Assembly: GCF_964204865.1 (NCBI RefSeq)
Contig: NC_135252.1
Location: 17,629,383-17,693,382 of the forward strand
Direction: 5' to 3'
Source of the DNA: Styela clava
Lineage: Eukaryota; Chordata; Ascidiacea; Stolidobranchia; Styelidae
Length of the DNA: 64,000 nucleotides
Below are positions 47,801-59,200 of the stretch, in pieces (within the stretch, counting starts at the first letter, position 1; each line of letters begins with the position of its first letter). Position numbers and translations under genes: made by a program. The notes beneath the pieces were generated by a model, which worked only from the letters and a program-made list of their open reading frames with translations, did not search any database and was not told the origin of the DNA.

Positions 47801-48432
47801 GCGGAATTTGCAGTAGCAGATATTTTCTCGATATCACACGATGTCTCATCGTTTTGAGTTTCACTGTTTTGAGCAGCCGCAGACACAGTAGAAGGATCGG
47901 ATACTCGATAAGCTTCAGCATTCTCAATTGCTACTTCTAAGCTTCTGGCTTGATCGTATGTCGTATTAAGATCAAGGTGTTTGTTTTCCAACAAACGCTG
48001 TCGTATCCATGTGGAGTTTAACCCCCGGATAAAAGCGTCTCGGACATAAGCATCTCGGTTTTGAACAGCAGATACAGCTTTGAAATTACAATGTTTGCTT
48101 AACGATTTCAATGCTTGCATGTATTCGTCTACATTTTCAGATGCTTGTTGGTTCCTGGTTGCCAGAACATGCCGAGAATAAACTTCATTGAGAGGTTTGA
48201 CAAACATTGTTTTCAGAATCTCAATCGCAGTTTCGTACGATTCTGCCTCCTCAATGTTTTGGAATATACGAGGAGATATGAAATTCACCAGTACACCAAG
48301 TTTATCAAGGCCTTCAGACGGCAAGGCGTTTAGAAAATTATCGAAAGTCTTCTTCCAGTGCAGCCACTCACAGGATGCTTCACTAGAGTTAGGATCTACC
48401 TCCAGTCTCTCTGGTCTCAGAACCTTGTCCAT
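44821..48432 (-). CDS. Gag-Pol polyprotein of the LTR retrotransposon
   Basis: A single uninterrupted 1203-codon frame. Gag region about 1-205; two CCHC zinc knuckles (212-225 and 232-245, C-x2-C-x4-H-x4-C). Retropepsin-like protease around 290-375, with active-site triplet Asp-Ser-Cys (297-299) instead of Asp-Ser/Thr-Gly and a later LLGIDF. Reverse transcriptase about 430-640, with VDLKSAYHQV (D507) and YLDN (569-572) in place of the usual YxDD. RNase H about 705-820 (D713, D775). Integrase zinc finger (H844, H849, C878, C881) and a DDE core with D909, D966 and E1003. Protease-RT-RNase H-integrase order defines Ty3/Gypsy. The C-terminus after residue about 1110 is low-complexity, with no chromodomain recognised. 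Fused Gag-Pol without a frameshift occurs in several Ty3/Gypsy lineages. Confidence 0.95.
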   Translation of the reverse strand: MDKVLRPERLEVDPNSSEASCEWLHWKKTFDNFLNALPSEGLDKLGVLVNFISPRIFQNIEEAESYETAIEILKTMFVKPLNEVYSRHVLATRNQQASENVDEYMQALKSLSKHCNFKAVSAVQNRDAYVRDAFIRGLNSTWIRQRLLENKHLDLNTTYDQARSLEVAIENAEAYRVSDPSTVSAAAQNSETQNDETSCDIEKISATANSACFFCGGKKHPRSKCPARNVFCFKCHKKGHFIKVCRGTVFNPQNPDKVTACSNSYILGMAFDNTPKSLRGSSSVIHIERHKVRALFDSCSSQSFIHPRLIERCNLPIKRDTVKDKVAMASLACSMPIKGCTAADIEYQGRHYRKFILRVMDDLCCDILLGIDFQGQHQSVTYNYGGDRPPMSVCGFSTFKSLPPEPFKNLTADCHPIATKSRWYSKDDRKFIEMEVNRLLQEGIVTPSRSPWRAQVVVVKGENGKRRFVIDYSQTINKFTQLDAFPLPNMSDIINEIAHYRVYSTVDLKSAYHQVPLEKEDQKYTAFEAAGALFQFTRLPFGVTNGVACFQRAMMNLVKEENLTGVFAYLDNITICGHTQQDHDINLQKFLEAAKRRNLKLNENKSIFSTRKLQILGYEIEEGQIRPDPGRLEPLRRLPIPTSVSTLKRCLGFFSYYSKWIPKFSDTIRPLASAKTFPLDDQAIHAFHELKRLVESAVVIAVDETLPFEVETDASDVALAATLNQGGRPVAFFSRMLQGPELKHPSIEKEAKAIIEAVRHWRHYLTCKHFTLITDQRSVSFMFNRNHRTKIKNDKIMRWRLELCCYSFDIRYRPGQENIPSDALSRISCATVQDPENHLLYKLHDALCHPGITRMSHFIRVRNLPYSMDDIRKVISTCPVCCECKPRFHKPDTGHLIKATQAFERLNIDFKGPLPSNNNNRYFLCVVDEFSRFSFAFPCPDVSTAGVIKCLTQLFTTFGMPAFIHSDRGSAFMSRELRSFLNDKDIATSRTTPYNPAGNGQVERFNGTIWNGVKLALKSKRLPVQLWHEVLPDVLHSIRSLLCTATNETPHERVFKFSRRSTSGCSIPSWMSTPGPVLLKRYVRKSKTEPLVDEVELLEANPQYAHVRFPDGRETTVASKHLAPVGYEISMNRQGTDNINHETPLHVRDESSIQPMSPSINQGNNKTQTQENIVENNIVSRSPSPPVLRRSTRERRTVDRLNL

Positions 48433-48460
48433 GCTTGTACCAGAATACTCTTGTGAAATG

Positions 48461-48477
48461 ATTTAAGTTGAATAAAT
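48461..48477 (-). promoter_or_regulatory. Candidate self-complementary primer binding site
   Basis: On the minus strand the bases immediately inside the 5' LTR read atttattcaacttaaat. No tRNA 3' end (TGG-type) match is evident. Sixteen bases are perfectly complementary to part of the LTR itself (48515-48530), about 38 nt upstream in the transcript. This is the arrangement of self-primed elements such as Tf1. Confidence 0.5.
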
Positions 48478-48787
48478 TGTAATGAATGGGAAATATAGTA
48501 CCTTGATATAAGGCTTTATTCAACTTAAATTTAAAGCACTCTTAGAATGAATCTAAAATAATATAACACAAGCAAATGTTATTAAACAAGAAAACAAATA
48601 CGTATCGAATTGCTGATGCTAACAGTAAGCGGCTCAATAGTTAAATGAATAAAGTTGAAAGAATTAACACACTTCATCTACAGCACAGCAATGATTGGTG
48701 TCTGATTTAAAACGCCACAGCAATCATCGCTTGACTGCAGCTGTATAAACAAATAGATACATTGAGTTGCATTTCCAAGTTATCACA
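48478..48787 (-). repeat. 5' LTR
   Basis: 310 bp, near-identical to 44501-44808. Contains an aataaag candidate polyadenylation signal on the minus strand about 50 bp from its 3' end. Confidence 0.9.
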
Positions 48788-48792
48788 ATATC

Positions 48793-49440
48793 CTAGGATT
48801 AATCGAGCGGCTCATATTAATTCAAATTGCAAGAATATGAATCAAAACAAAATGTAATAGGGCAGTTTACAACACCTTTTTATGTCTGCGAATTGCCGTG
48901 GTATTTTGGAGTAGTGGTGCTTTCATTTTATCGACGCAATCGCATATTTAGTTCATCACAATTAAATAAATAGAGTAACTATTTCAAATATGAATATCGA
49001 TCATGGATTGAATATTTTATTCAACCGTTACAAAAACCATTATATCCGTTAAAAAGTCGGCTCTTACCGAGTGGAGTAATCTCAACGACTGACTCAGGAG
49101 CTGTTCCGCGGGGATTCCGGAGAGATGAATATGTATTTTTGATTTACTAATAAACTTTACATGTATATTCTTATCAAAACTAAATATAATCGGGCAGTTG
49201 ATTATTACTGGTTGATTGATTATTATTATTATCATCACATTATTATGTCCGCGGATTGGCGTAGTATTTTAGATCGGCAAAGAGCTTATTTTGTCGTGAG
49301 TCGCCACAACCGCGAGTTACCTTGGACACAAATGAATTGAAATGGATATTTTGAATTCTTGTAGTTGTCATAAATTGAATATTACGAGACAGAAAAAATT
49401 ATTATACCGTGAAAAAGCCGACATTTTCAACGAACGGGGA
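48793..49440. other. Intergenic, no gene supported
   Basis: AT-rich with a short (att)n run near 49214. No coding support. Confidence 0.35.
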
Positions 49441-50547
49441 GATCGTTTAAGGAGTCGTTGCATGGAAATTTCTGATCCCAATTTCTGATATATCTATCTT
49501 GAATTAAAATCAGTCTGAACTTCCACGGAAAAATGCTATTCCGGTAACTCAGCTTAAAGCTACCATAGAAAGTCACTTGGGCTACCCGCGACGAGAAATC
49601 ATATTTAACGATGCTATGTGGTGCATAATAAAACATAAGGTGTTTCCCTAGCATCGATTTTCATGTTCATTTCATCGTCTTTTATCAGACTGTTAATTTG
49701 GTAGCAATAATCAAACATATATAAGTCCCCAAAAAATGCGTTATACCAAATAAAAAAATAGCTACCACTACATTTGAGCATGTTTCACTATTTTTAAATC
49801 AAATGAAAAAGATGACAGGAAAGTTGCCAGAACTTAACTAGCGTTAAGTTATAGTATGCAATTTAAGTTTTTTCGACCCGCCCTGTAAATACTGAATTAC
49901 TAAACTTTTGCTAAATAAGATAAAAATTCTTTTTGTTTCACAAATCAAAAATTACTCCAAATTTTTGCCAAGATTCCGACGATAAATGCTGAAGATATTC
50001 CAGAGTTCACAACACTCCCAGTTGGAGGCGCAGTTCTTACCACTTCATGGCAGCTCCTGCCACGAACGAACCGCGGCAGCTCTTGCCATGGTTTTATAGC
50101 GCTATTCAGTATTAACGGTATATTCACTAATTAATGTACCATATATCAATTCAACATGCGGAATTATATCTACTCAAACCCTAACTCCATCAAAACTGTA
50201 TCTATAAGAAAAAAGTTCCAACTTGCCCAATATTTGTCACCATAAGGGACAGCCCTGTCTTTACGGCCCACCTGCCGTAGTTACGGCAGCAAAATTTAAC
50301 CTGCCATTGGTTTTCAATTTGCTGCCGCGGTAACGTCAGCTCGTCATTGGTTTGTGACAGCCAAAAAGTCAGTCGCCATAGGCTTGAATGGTATGGTATG
50401 GAAATACCGCCATGGTTTTGCGGCAGCTCCAGACGCCACAAAATACTTGAAACTGCACTTGCCCAGTTGAGCAACAAGTTGATCCAACCACTTTTAAAGA
50501 CAATTGGAAGTGGCGATCCGATCCCGTCGAAATACATGTTTACTTAA
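49440..50547 (+). pseudogene. LpG: remnant of a lipocalin-like gene
   Basis: From about 49490 to 49680 the sequence resembles the last intron of LpF (41750-41900). From 49944 it resembles exon 6, with the PTINAEDI-like block readable as cgacgataaatgctgaagat. A 437-bp transposon (50025-50461) then interrupts the exon; the rest, ending near the stop equivalent at 50547, follows it. The conserved FGCGD motif is altered to read Gly-Ser-Gly-Asp. Exons 1-5 are absent. Confidence 0.75.
50025..50461. mobile_element. hAT-like MITE inside LpG exon 6
   Basis: 437 bp, starting gaggcgcagttcttaccac and ending with a mirrored cttgaaactgcacttg. Perfect 8-bp TSD cccagttg (50017-50024 and 50462-50469). Relatively GC-rich with repeated gcggcagctc blocks. 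Confidence 0.8.
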
Positions 50548-51532
50548 TAACTTAAGTTCGCCAATGTCAAAAGATTTTGTTTCCCGTCTTCGTATTCATG
50601 TTTTATAGTTGGAATTATGATGCAAAATCATTACGATTTAATGAAAATTGCTTAATATAGCTTGCTATCTTCGTATAGCTGATTTACGTTCAATAATAAA
50701 CATCAGTTTGATTACCGCAGCTATTGAAACTAACCACTCCCTAATGAACATTGGAGATAAAATTAAAACTTTATGCCAATATATTTGAAATCGAGTGGAC
50801 AATAAAAGCAGGCGTTACCACTGAAAAACTAGCACATGCAGTGAATAGCACAATAAAGAAATGGAAATAGAATAATAAGACTGACATCAAGTTTCAAATT
50901 TCAAGAACTGGAATGCCAAACATACTTACTATGAAACATCTTTATAGTTAGGTACAGTACAAAATCGGATTAGGTGCACGTGATAACAAAAATTTGAAAA
51001 AAACGATCAAAGAAAATTGCAATGAAAATTTCAAACATGGCCAAAAAGTCTACAAGAACAATGAATATGAATATAAGTATTACATTTAATAATAAACATA
51101 ACGCCACCGCCGTTCAAAATGAAACATATCTAATTTCTACACATTGTTCTTATATTACACAATATACTCTTAGGAATACTTACAAACATACAATTAGACA
51201 AGATTATCGAAAGTTTTCTCGTACCATGATACAGACAATATCCCATTGGTCACAAGTAAATAAGGTTAGGTCTAGAAAACCTGTTTAAGCATTCAAGGTA
51301 CTTTATATCAATAGAAAAAAAATTGTATTTAAAATAAAAACAATACAATCATATTTAAAATAGATGGAATAAATAGTCATGGTTCAACAACCATCACTCC
51401 AGAATATTATTTTTACATATGTTTAATCATGCATGGAATTGAATTAGCTCCCTCCACAAAAATATGATTCCAAGCGGAGCGATATTCACCCTCTGTCAGA
51501 TAACGACCCAGTTTATTCCTATCGCGTTTGGT
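50548..51532. other. Intergenic between LpG and Rheb 3' end
   Basis: AT-rich; holds the Rheb 3' UTR on the minus strand. An 88-codon frame at 51022-51288 is low-complexity (Asn/Thr rich) and unsupported. Confidence 0.4.
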
Positions 51533-54500
51533 TCATGATATTGAACAATTTTTCTTCTCTTCAGGTATATTCCCTTCTTGTCTTTCCATTTCCAATATTA
51601 TTTCTTTAAATATCTGTTGCACATCCTGTTGAAAATGACACACATTGCAAGAAATTTGAGATTTGCAAAATATTCAAGAAACCTAATAAACTACAGTATA
51701 GGTCAGTCATTCCCAATCTTTGTCGTCATATTCCTTCCTCTGCCTATTTTAAAACACTTCATTATTCCATCGCTATGAATAAAACTTCTTTATTTATTCA
51801 ATATTTAATGCATAGGCGCATGCATTTTTGATTTATCTACAACTTTCACTGTACATCAGTAATTTTAAATGTCTTAAACCATGTATAACAAAATATTTTG
51901 AAATATCATTACTTTGTAAACTGAAATGAAATATTAGTGCTTCTTTTGTGCAATCCATTCAAAATATTGATAAATGATTTTATCTGTACTACAAAAAATA
52001 TCAATCTATAAATTTTTCGCGGATAAAATAAAAAAAATGCAAATAATTGAAAAATGAAACAGCCTATTTAGTAAATCAAGGTATAGGGTTTGCGACGCGA
52101 AGGGATTGGAATTGCTCGCATGTGCCAGATTATCGAAACTACAAAACTCGTTTCGCAGGCACACCATCCAAAATACTTCCCAGTGTGAGCCGCACATTTT
52201 TTCCTCGTGGGCCGCATTTGACCCATGGGCCGCAGTTTGCACACCCCTGATCTAAACAATTGTTACACATACCATATTGTGCTTAGCTGAGCATTCGAGG
52301 AAATGAGCGCCCCATGATTGAGACAATTTCTTCCCGGCATCCGTTGATATAACTCTATCATTGTGTAAATCTGTTTTGTTTCCGACAAGTAAAATTGGAA
52401 CTCTGAGAACAATAAAATGAGGAAATTTTCAGTTTTGAGAAACTCCCAAATTGCATAGATATTGGGTTCATTACTATTTAAATGAAATAAATGTACAAAT
52501 TGTACACAATACAAGAATTGATGTTGATGGTCATCCACAAACAATAATAACGAAAAAACAATCTCCTTGTAAAATCTAAAGAAAAATAGACGTTTTGAAA
52601 TATGCTTTTTCTATTATGCCATGTTAACCTATAAAAAATAATAACAAAACACTCACTGAACAGTGCCGACCATATCGAGTAGTTTCTCATGAATCACTTT
52701 GACAACTTCGAAGCTTCATGTGGAGAACATGTCAAATATTTTTAAAGGTTACGTAGTGCCTTAAATTACATTCAAAAGGTAAGGCTTATGATGACAACAG
52801 GTGTACTTACTATACTGGTGTACTATAATAATAGAATTTTCATATTGATAAAATAAAATTCCATTTTAAGTAGCAAACTTTACTCAATTTAGACAGCTAA
52901 GTCAACACAATAATTGGTATTTCAAAAAATTTGTAATAGTTCTTACAGTCCATACTTTGATAATGGATTGAAAACTAATGTACTAGTATTAACACTGTAC
53001 AAAGAACATATTTCAATACTTGGCTATTTCGATAACTAACATTCACCTTTTATTTGAATTAACAGAATACACTAAAACATATCCATGGATATCAAGAGTA
53101 TAAGCTTCTGGAAACAATGAGTATTCATCCTGGAAAAAAACGAAAAAATTATTTTAAACAAAAAAACATTACCGAATGAAAAAAATATTTGAGTATCTCA
53201 ATATATGTAGGGTGCTACTATTAGTTGAGCAGAATGACTTTGAGCAAAACAATTTGTGATCAGGGCAGTTCAGTTACAAACCTTCCCTAATAAAACAAAA
53301 TCGCAGATATGTAATTCATGTGTTACACTTTCAATGTTCCCTCTAATTTCTGTAGTATGTGTGCGCAGAAATTTTGATGTGTGCGCACTTTTTTGGAAAA
53401 AAACCAATGAAGAGATTTTGGCATTCTAACCGGGTAATGGGTGGGCCAACAACAAACTTTCTCAACCTGCCAACCGAGAAAATTGTTACATTACATCGAA
53501 ATACGTCTGTGCGCAGTAAATCTATGCGTGTGCGCAGCCTCTGAAAGCTGTGTGCGCGTGCACACGCGCACACCTTAGAGGGAACACTGTACACTTTTAA
53601 ACTATCCTGTAAATCTAGCAATCTAAATAATATAAACTGACAAACATACGTGTCCAGCAGTATCAACAATTTGCAACTGATATTCTTGTCCATTTACTTT
53701 CAGTGATCTGGTAAATGCTGCAAATACATGAATTAACAAAATAATTTAATATTTTATACACAAACCAGATAGAAAAGGCTTTATTCTGAAAATATTAAAA
53801 CAGGCTTAATTCTATCTAGAAATGGAAACATTAACTACAGCATACAAGAATTAGTGTTGTTTAAAAATGTACTCAATGTAAATATTTCATAATATCATGA
53901 TTTTGCTCCTATTTTGATAATTCAAATTCATAAATTATAGTTGATCACAAAGTCAAATGGGCTACTTAATTATGAAATTATTTGAATATAAAAATCCAGA
54001 AGTTTGGTATACAGCATTGAATAGCATAGTTGCATGGTGCTCATCTATATTTAAAGTAATGTATCTGCGTATTATTGATGGTTGGAACAAAGAAATCTAA
54101 CCAGTCAATAAATAAAAATGATAAACTTTAGTTCAGAACTTACTATTTTCTATTGTTGGATCATAAGAATCAACAAATTGATTTTCAACAAACTGAATGG
54201 TTATGGACGACTTCCCTGTAACACAAATTGAAAAAACTACAATGAGTTTATTGTACAGAATATACAGATGTTTGCAGAAAACTTTGGAACTCATGTTATT
54301 TTGAGAAAAATTTATGACAAGAATGAAGAAATGATTATTTTGAAAAGCTTTCCCTATGTTTATTAATTTTAAAGTTTAGTGATTGTGAAATTTACACTAA
54401 ATTCACTTATCTGTATATTGAAAAAGTAGAGAGAGGCGTACCGGTACCGGTACGGATGAAGGGCAATTGCCAAACTGAAAATTGGAATAATAAAAAGAGC

Positions 54501-54597
54501 CTTAACTGCAGAACTGTCTAACGCAAACCCAACTCACAGCCTTACCCACTGATCGGTATCCCATTATAGCAATTTTTCGCGACTTGGGAGGTGCCAT
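51533..54597 (-). CDS. rheb: Rheb small GTPase, complete, seven exons
   Basis: Minus-strand exons are 54597-54546, 54215-54144, 53717-53650, 53129-53047, 52713-52657, 52402-52273 and 51625-51533. All splice sites and phases fit, and the product is 184 residues, the same length as human Rheb. Motifs: P-loop GYRSVGKSS with Rheb's characteristic Arg15; effector loop [33 protein letters not shown] (base recognition); ECSAK (G5). The C-terminus is the CaaX box CSIS, predicted farnesylation. Rheb bound to GTP activates mTORC1 at the lysosome and is switched off by the TSC2 GAP. Position 64, Gln in other Rheb proteins I know (DTAGQ), is His here (CAC, 53652-53650, next to the exon 3 donor). Introns 3 and 6 carry hAT-like MITEs. 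Confidence 0.95.
52077..52249. mobile_element. hAT-like MITE fragment in Rheb intron 6
   Basis: Left end caaggtatagggtttgc, right end the mirrored ccgcagtttgcacacccctg. Flanks tagtaaat and atctaaac match only partly. Related to 29835-30129. Confidence 0.55.
53332..53589. mobile_element. hAT-like MITE in Rheb intron 3
   Basis: 258 bp with TIRs caatgttccctctaa and ttagagggaacactg. Perfect 8-bp TSD tacacttt (53324-53331 and 53590-53597). GC-rich inverted gtgtgcgcag blocks near the ends. Same family as the composite at 31635-32301. Confidence 0.85.
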
Positions 54598-56239
54598 ATT
54601 GCTTTTTTTCTGTAGTCCAATAGTCTATATACTCCCGATCTTTCCTCCAAAATAGAAAAATGCGTAAAAGTTCCCAAGTAGATGTCAAGACAAGAAGCCA
54701 AAACAAATCCTCACTCCTCAGATCTTATCGGTGGTGGACTGAGTATATACACAAATATCATGGCATACGGTAACCGGCGAATAAACTACTGAACATTGTT
54801 AGGTTGGTCATAGCACACGCTACCGGTACCAGTACCCATTCCACTGATTTATAAAATATTTTTGAAGAATATAATGGCGCAGACTACGACATTTCGTGCG
54901 CCATCGTGCCTCACCCTCCGCTGCGCGTCTTCAATCATGTCTAATTGCACCCCGATAATTCACTAGGCATTTTACAAAGAAGCCGTGATTCGCACAATAT
55001 CTCGCGGTATACCGGTACTTTCCTGTGATGGCACCAACTTCAAGGCCACTGACCATTGCACTCGGTCAGGCTGAAGCCCAGGGCCTCAACACTCACTCAG
55101 TTTTGGAAAGACGCGTATCTTAATTATTAGTCTCTAAGAATGAATAGTCTATTGGCAGAAACCATGATGCGCGGGCGCTACTCGTTGCGTACTTAAGCGT
55201 CATATTTCACATTTACTTTGCATATCTCCGATTTACACGAGTTATGTTCGACGATACTCACGAATTAGAAAACAAAAAAATATTTAGGTGATCACTTCAC
55301 AACAACAAAACCGGCCCAATAAAACAACTTCACCTTTCCCATTTTAAATTCCCCCCAGTTGTATTTATGTCTGATTGAATTGTATGGCACAAACTGTCAA
55401 AGAGTTACATCTACACCCTCGTCAGAAAGTCATTTAAATTCCTGATAGTTCATAGGATTCCATTCTACACTTTAGTCAACACAGCATCACTCAAATATAT
55501 TATAATCAATTATTGCATATATAATGATTACAGCAGCCAATGATAATAATTTCACCATTCACGAGGATTAGTTGCCATTAAACGGTCATTTGCTACAATG
55601 CATAGATCGAACAGTGGATAATAAAAAAGAATTAGAGAATTGAAAAATATGATAGATATGATATTAATATACAGACAAAAATATTCATCGAAAATTTGAT
55701 TTTTAAAACCGTATAAATTCAGCCAATATAACTTTGGGAATAATTAGAACATAATATTAAAGTATTTAATACTGTAGCAATTTGCTTAATTTTATAAAAA
55801 AATATCTTGCCAACTTGGGGGGCACTGATGGTATACAGTATTCATCAAATATTACTGATTACACTCTGTAACTGACATCACTTGAGTAAAATAAAACAAA
55901 GAAAATTTGACATCTAACCCCATCATGCTAAATCCCTTCCAGGTACTTTATAATTGAAAGTGTATAAATATCATTGGGGTTCAAGGATAAATGAAAAAAC
56001 ATCAGCAGAATAATGGACCAGGAATATATGAATAAGACAATTTCAGAGCAAAAATGCCATTGACCAACTCAAAACAATTAAATTGTATGATTAATATATG
56101 TAACAAAGAAAATTGGTACAATCTGGTCACGGTTACTGTAAAAAAGTACAACAGAAAGAGAATTAAAGCACCTATATCATAGTATAAACAGCATAGAGTT
56201 TTGTTACTAAAAAATTTTTGAAATAATTAAACTTGAAAA
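54598..56239. other. Intergenic between Rheb and the acyltransferase
   Basis: About 1.6 kb that should hold the Rheb promoter and leader (nearest its ATG) and the 3' UTR of the upstream acyltransferase. No further gene seen. Short taccggtacc palindromes recur near 54445, 54825 and 55010. Confidence 0.4.
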
Positions 56240-59200
56240 TTACAGACGTGAATAATTGTTCACCATCAAATCGAAGACATCTTGTAAAGCTTTTCCAATC
56301 TGCAGTGCCATATCCTTTGCATCTGTTTTTGGTCCAGTTCTCATCGTCGTGACAACAAAGGTCATATAATTGTTGTTTATTTTATAGAATGTTCCATATC
56401 CATCATCTCGCATTGGAACAACCCCTCCGGCAGCCTACATAAAATGTAATAGAAAGCTTAAAGCATACTTACTACCATTTGAGAGTAGAGCAGTCATTAG
56501 AAATCAAAATGTAGATCAAACTTTGCAAAAAATGTGAGAAGTTTGAAATTACATTCAACATTTGAATAGGGTTATCATGGAAGGGGCCTTTGAAAATTGT
56601 TGGGCAGCAAACCATGTCATTCTACCACTTGTGAGCCATTGAAATGAATGGTTACTGTGTTTCAATATCATTACTCAATACTTTGGCATATTTGCTTGAG
56701 TTGGACTATAGGGTTTGTCAAATACAGGGCGACACAAAGAAACAGATCTTGGATTATAGAAGAGCACAACTTTTGTGCAAAACGTCCTAGATCAGGGTTT
56801 CCCAAACTGGGGTCCGCAGTTTCATTCATAAAATTGCTCCGATAATCGATAAATTGTGCAGTGAAAGGCAATTTCATCCATCACAATAATGTCGTTTGTG
56901 TTCTAAATGAAACATTATCCTTCCTCATTGGTTAGGAACAGGAATCATTAGGGCATAGGACGGTTGTGCGTCAAAAATAAGATTCACAAACAGGGGTCTG
57001 CGGCTCAAAAAGTTTGGGAAACCCTGTCGTAGATTACTGAAACTTTTGGGTACAATCATACACAGAGTTCGCTTGTCAAATAAATTTTCTCCGTTTTTGT
57101 AGAAGTTATTAATAAATTTAAGTGTTCTGTTTTTTTGGATCTGTCGTAGAAAAAATTGTGTGCTGATACTCACATTGGTGTATCCTGTAAAACTTGTTGA
57201 AAGAACAAAGTTTCCATTTCCTCCAGATTTTTCAAATGAAGCATCCGAAAATATTTTAGGTAGCTTTTCACCATTTTCCTGCAAAATTGAAATGAACTAA
57301 CATGATTTTCAGGCAGTGCAGCCCAGGGTTTCCATTCAGATCCGAGAATCTATGTTAATATATATATTGACTGAATATCATCAAACACCAATTATGGCTA
57401 CCAATATTGGTAAACTTGCTGCATTTCAAGAGAATAAGAGACACTTAAACCATTTCCCAGGGGCTTCCTCTCACCAACGAAATGTTTTGTTAGGGTTCCA
57501 CACTGTTGAAAAGGTTGAAAACCACTGCATTACACTATATTCATCTGAAAAAAAAACTAATCAAAGTTATTCATATAAAAAGCATCTTACATTTGCTATC
57601 GCAGCGATACCAAGCATATGTCGATCACATCCTCTTCCTGCTTTGCATTCCTCCATCAACCAAACATATTTATCACAGGCCTTCATGAACAATTCTTCCT
57701 TGTTTGGAAGATCTGACCGAAAACAATACGCATTGTCAATTACATTTTAACTTTGTATGTTTGCAAAGATGCTCAGCATTTATATTAAGCAATTTATAGC
57801 AAACGTTTGATTAGAAAACTTATGTCAGGCCGGCTAATATACATAGTGACATACATATATGTATATTCATTTTATGAGCCATCACTCACCAACTCTGAAG
57901 AAATTGATGAGGCAGGAATGCTCCACACATGATCATTCCATGTATAGAAATTATATTATTTTTAGCTTATACCGATATCAGTAAAATAACTGATATTATC
58001 GATACGTCTTTATTATTAAAGAGCGAAAAGTTCAAACCAGAAATCATTGCTTCACAAAATTCAACAACTTCATGGGTACAAGTACGTAAGGTCTCTGTTC
58101 TTCCACGATAAAAGCTGGAAAATAAAGTGTAGTTTATTGATATTTTTGTTGTGGAATTTAGAATCAGTATTGGACTTGAGATAGGGAATGATTTTCTCAT
58201 TTATTCCTAGACAGAAGAAAGCCAATGAGGAGGCTTAAGGTGTATTACAGCCTCTCGTTCAGCTGCCAATTCGTGTCGTTTATGGGATTAGATGGGAAGT
58301 TATTTGTTTCAGATGTATCGACATGGTGGAGGAAGCCGTAACCGATCACCCAACAGTGGTGAGATGTCCGGCAATCTTCTTCACCCTGGATGAATTGAAA
58401 AGTGTCCAAGCACCTGCTCAGCACTCAATATAAATTAGTATCCTTACATTCGAGTTGTTGAAGTCTCATAAGTCGGAGCAGGACGGCCATGTTTTCTCAT
58501 AAAAGCAAGTTGAATGCAAATCTGTGCAAATGCACATGAATGAATCTGGAAAAAGTAATCAACATTTTTTTAGTTTTTTAGGATAACAATTTTCAGAGGG
58601 AAGCTGATAAGACGCGTTATGATATGGCCGTCCGTCTGGTTACCAGTTCATGACTGGTATCAAAAATTTGACCAGTTATTTGTTTCAGATGAATTTGATG
58701 GTGGAGATAGTCGTAACCGACCAGCGGTTACCATTAACCACCCTACAATGAGAAATTTCTTCGCAAATTATTATCTACCCTCATGATGCAAACCCATGCA
58801 AGGTTATAAGAGATGTGATGGCAAGCGTATTACTATCGCTTAGCCACTCCTCCTAATAATCCGTTTTGTAGGATAGTAGCATTACCCCATGCAGGTTTGC
58901 TCTTAAGTGTAGGCTATTCAAATTATTATGTAACAGGCTGACAAACAGACGAACATATTTGCGATATATAACACAATCAATTTCAAGATAAAAGTTCTGA
59001 AAACTATGAACGCTTTGTGGTAGCAGATTTACCAATGTGAATGCATGATATTACGTAACTATCAGCCAAATTTGAGTTAGCAAGGTTTTCTCAAAATAAG
59101 GCAAGAAATGGTTGTAAACCAAATTCAATAATTCACCTGTAAATAGGAATTAGTGTTACAATGGAATACACATGCAAGTACCGTACTTACATGTTTCAGT

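Larger units (their letters stand above)
44501..48787 (-). mobile_element. Complete Ty3/Gypsy-type LTR retrotransposon
   Basis: A 4287-bp element read on the minus strand. LTRs of 308 and 310 bp start TG and end CA and differ by a 2-bp indel and a few substitutions, so it is young. A perfect 5-bp TSD, atatc, lies at 44496-44500 and 48788-48792. One Gag-Pol frame fills the interior and stops 12 bp before the 3' LTR; no envelope frame. It sits between LpF and the LpG remnant. Confidence 0.95.

Noticed and set aside
50202-50547. Open frames in the GC-rich block
   Set aside because: They lie within the 437-bp MITE and the broken LpG exon.
57316-57750. 144-codon plus-strand frame
   Set aside because: It overlaps the antisense of acyltransferase exon 57591-57712 and intron repeat sequence.
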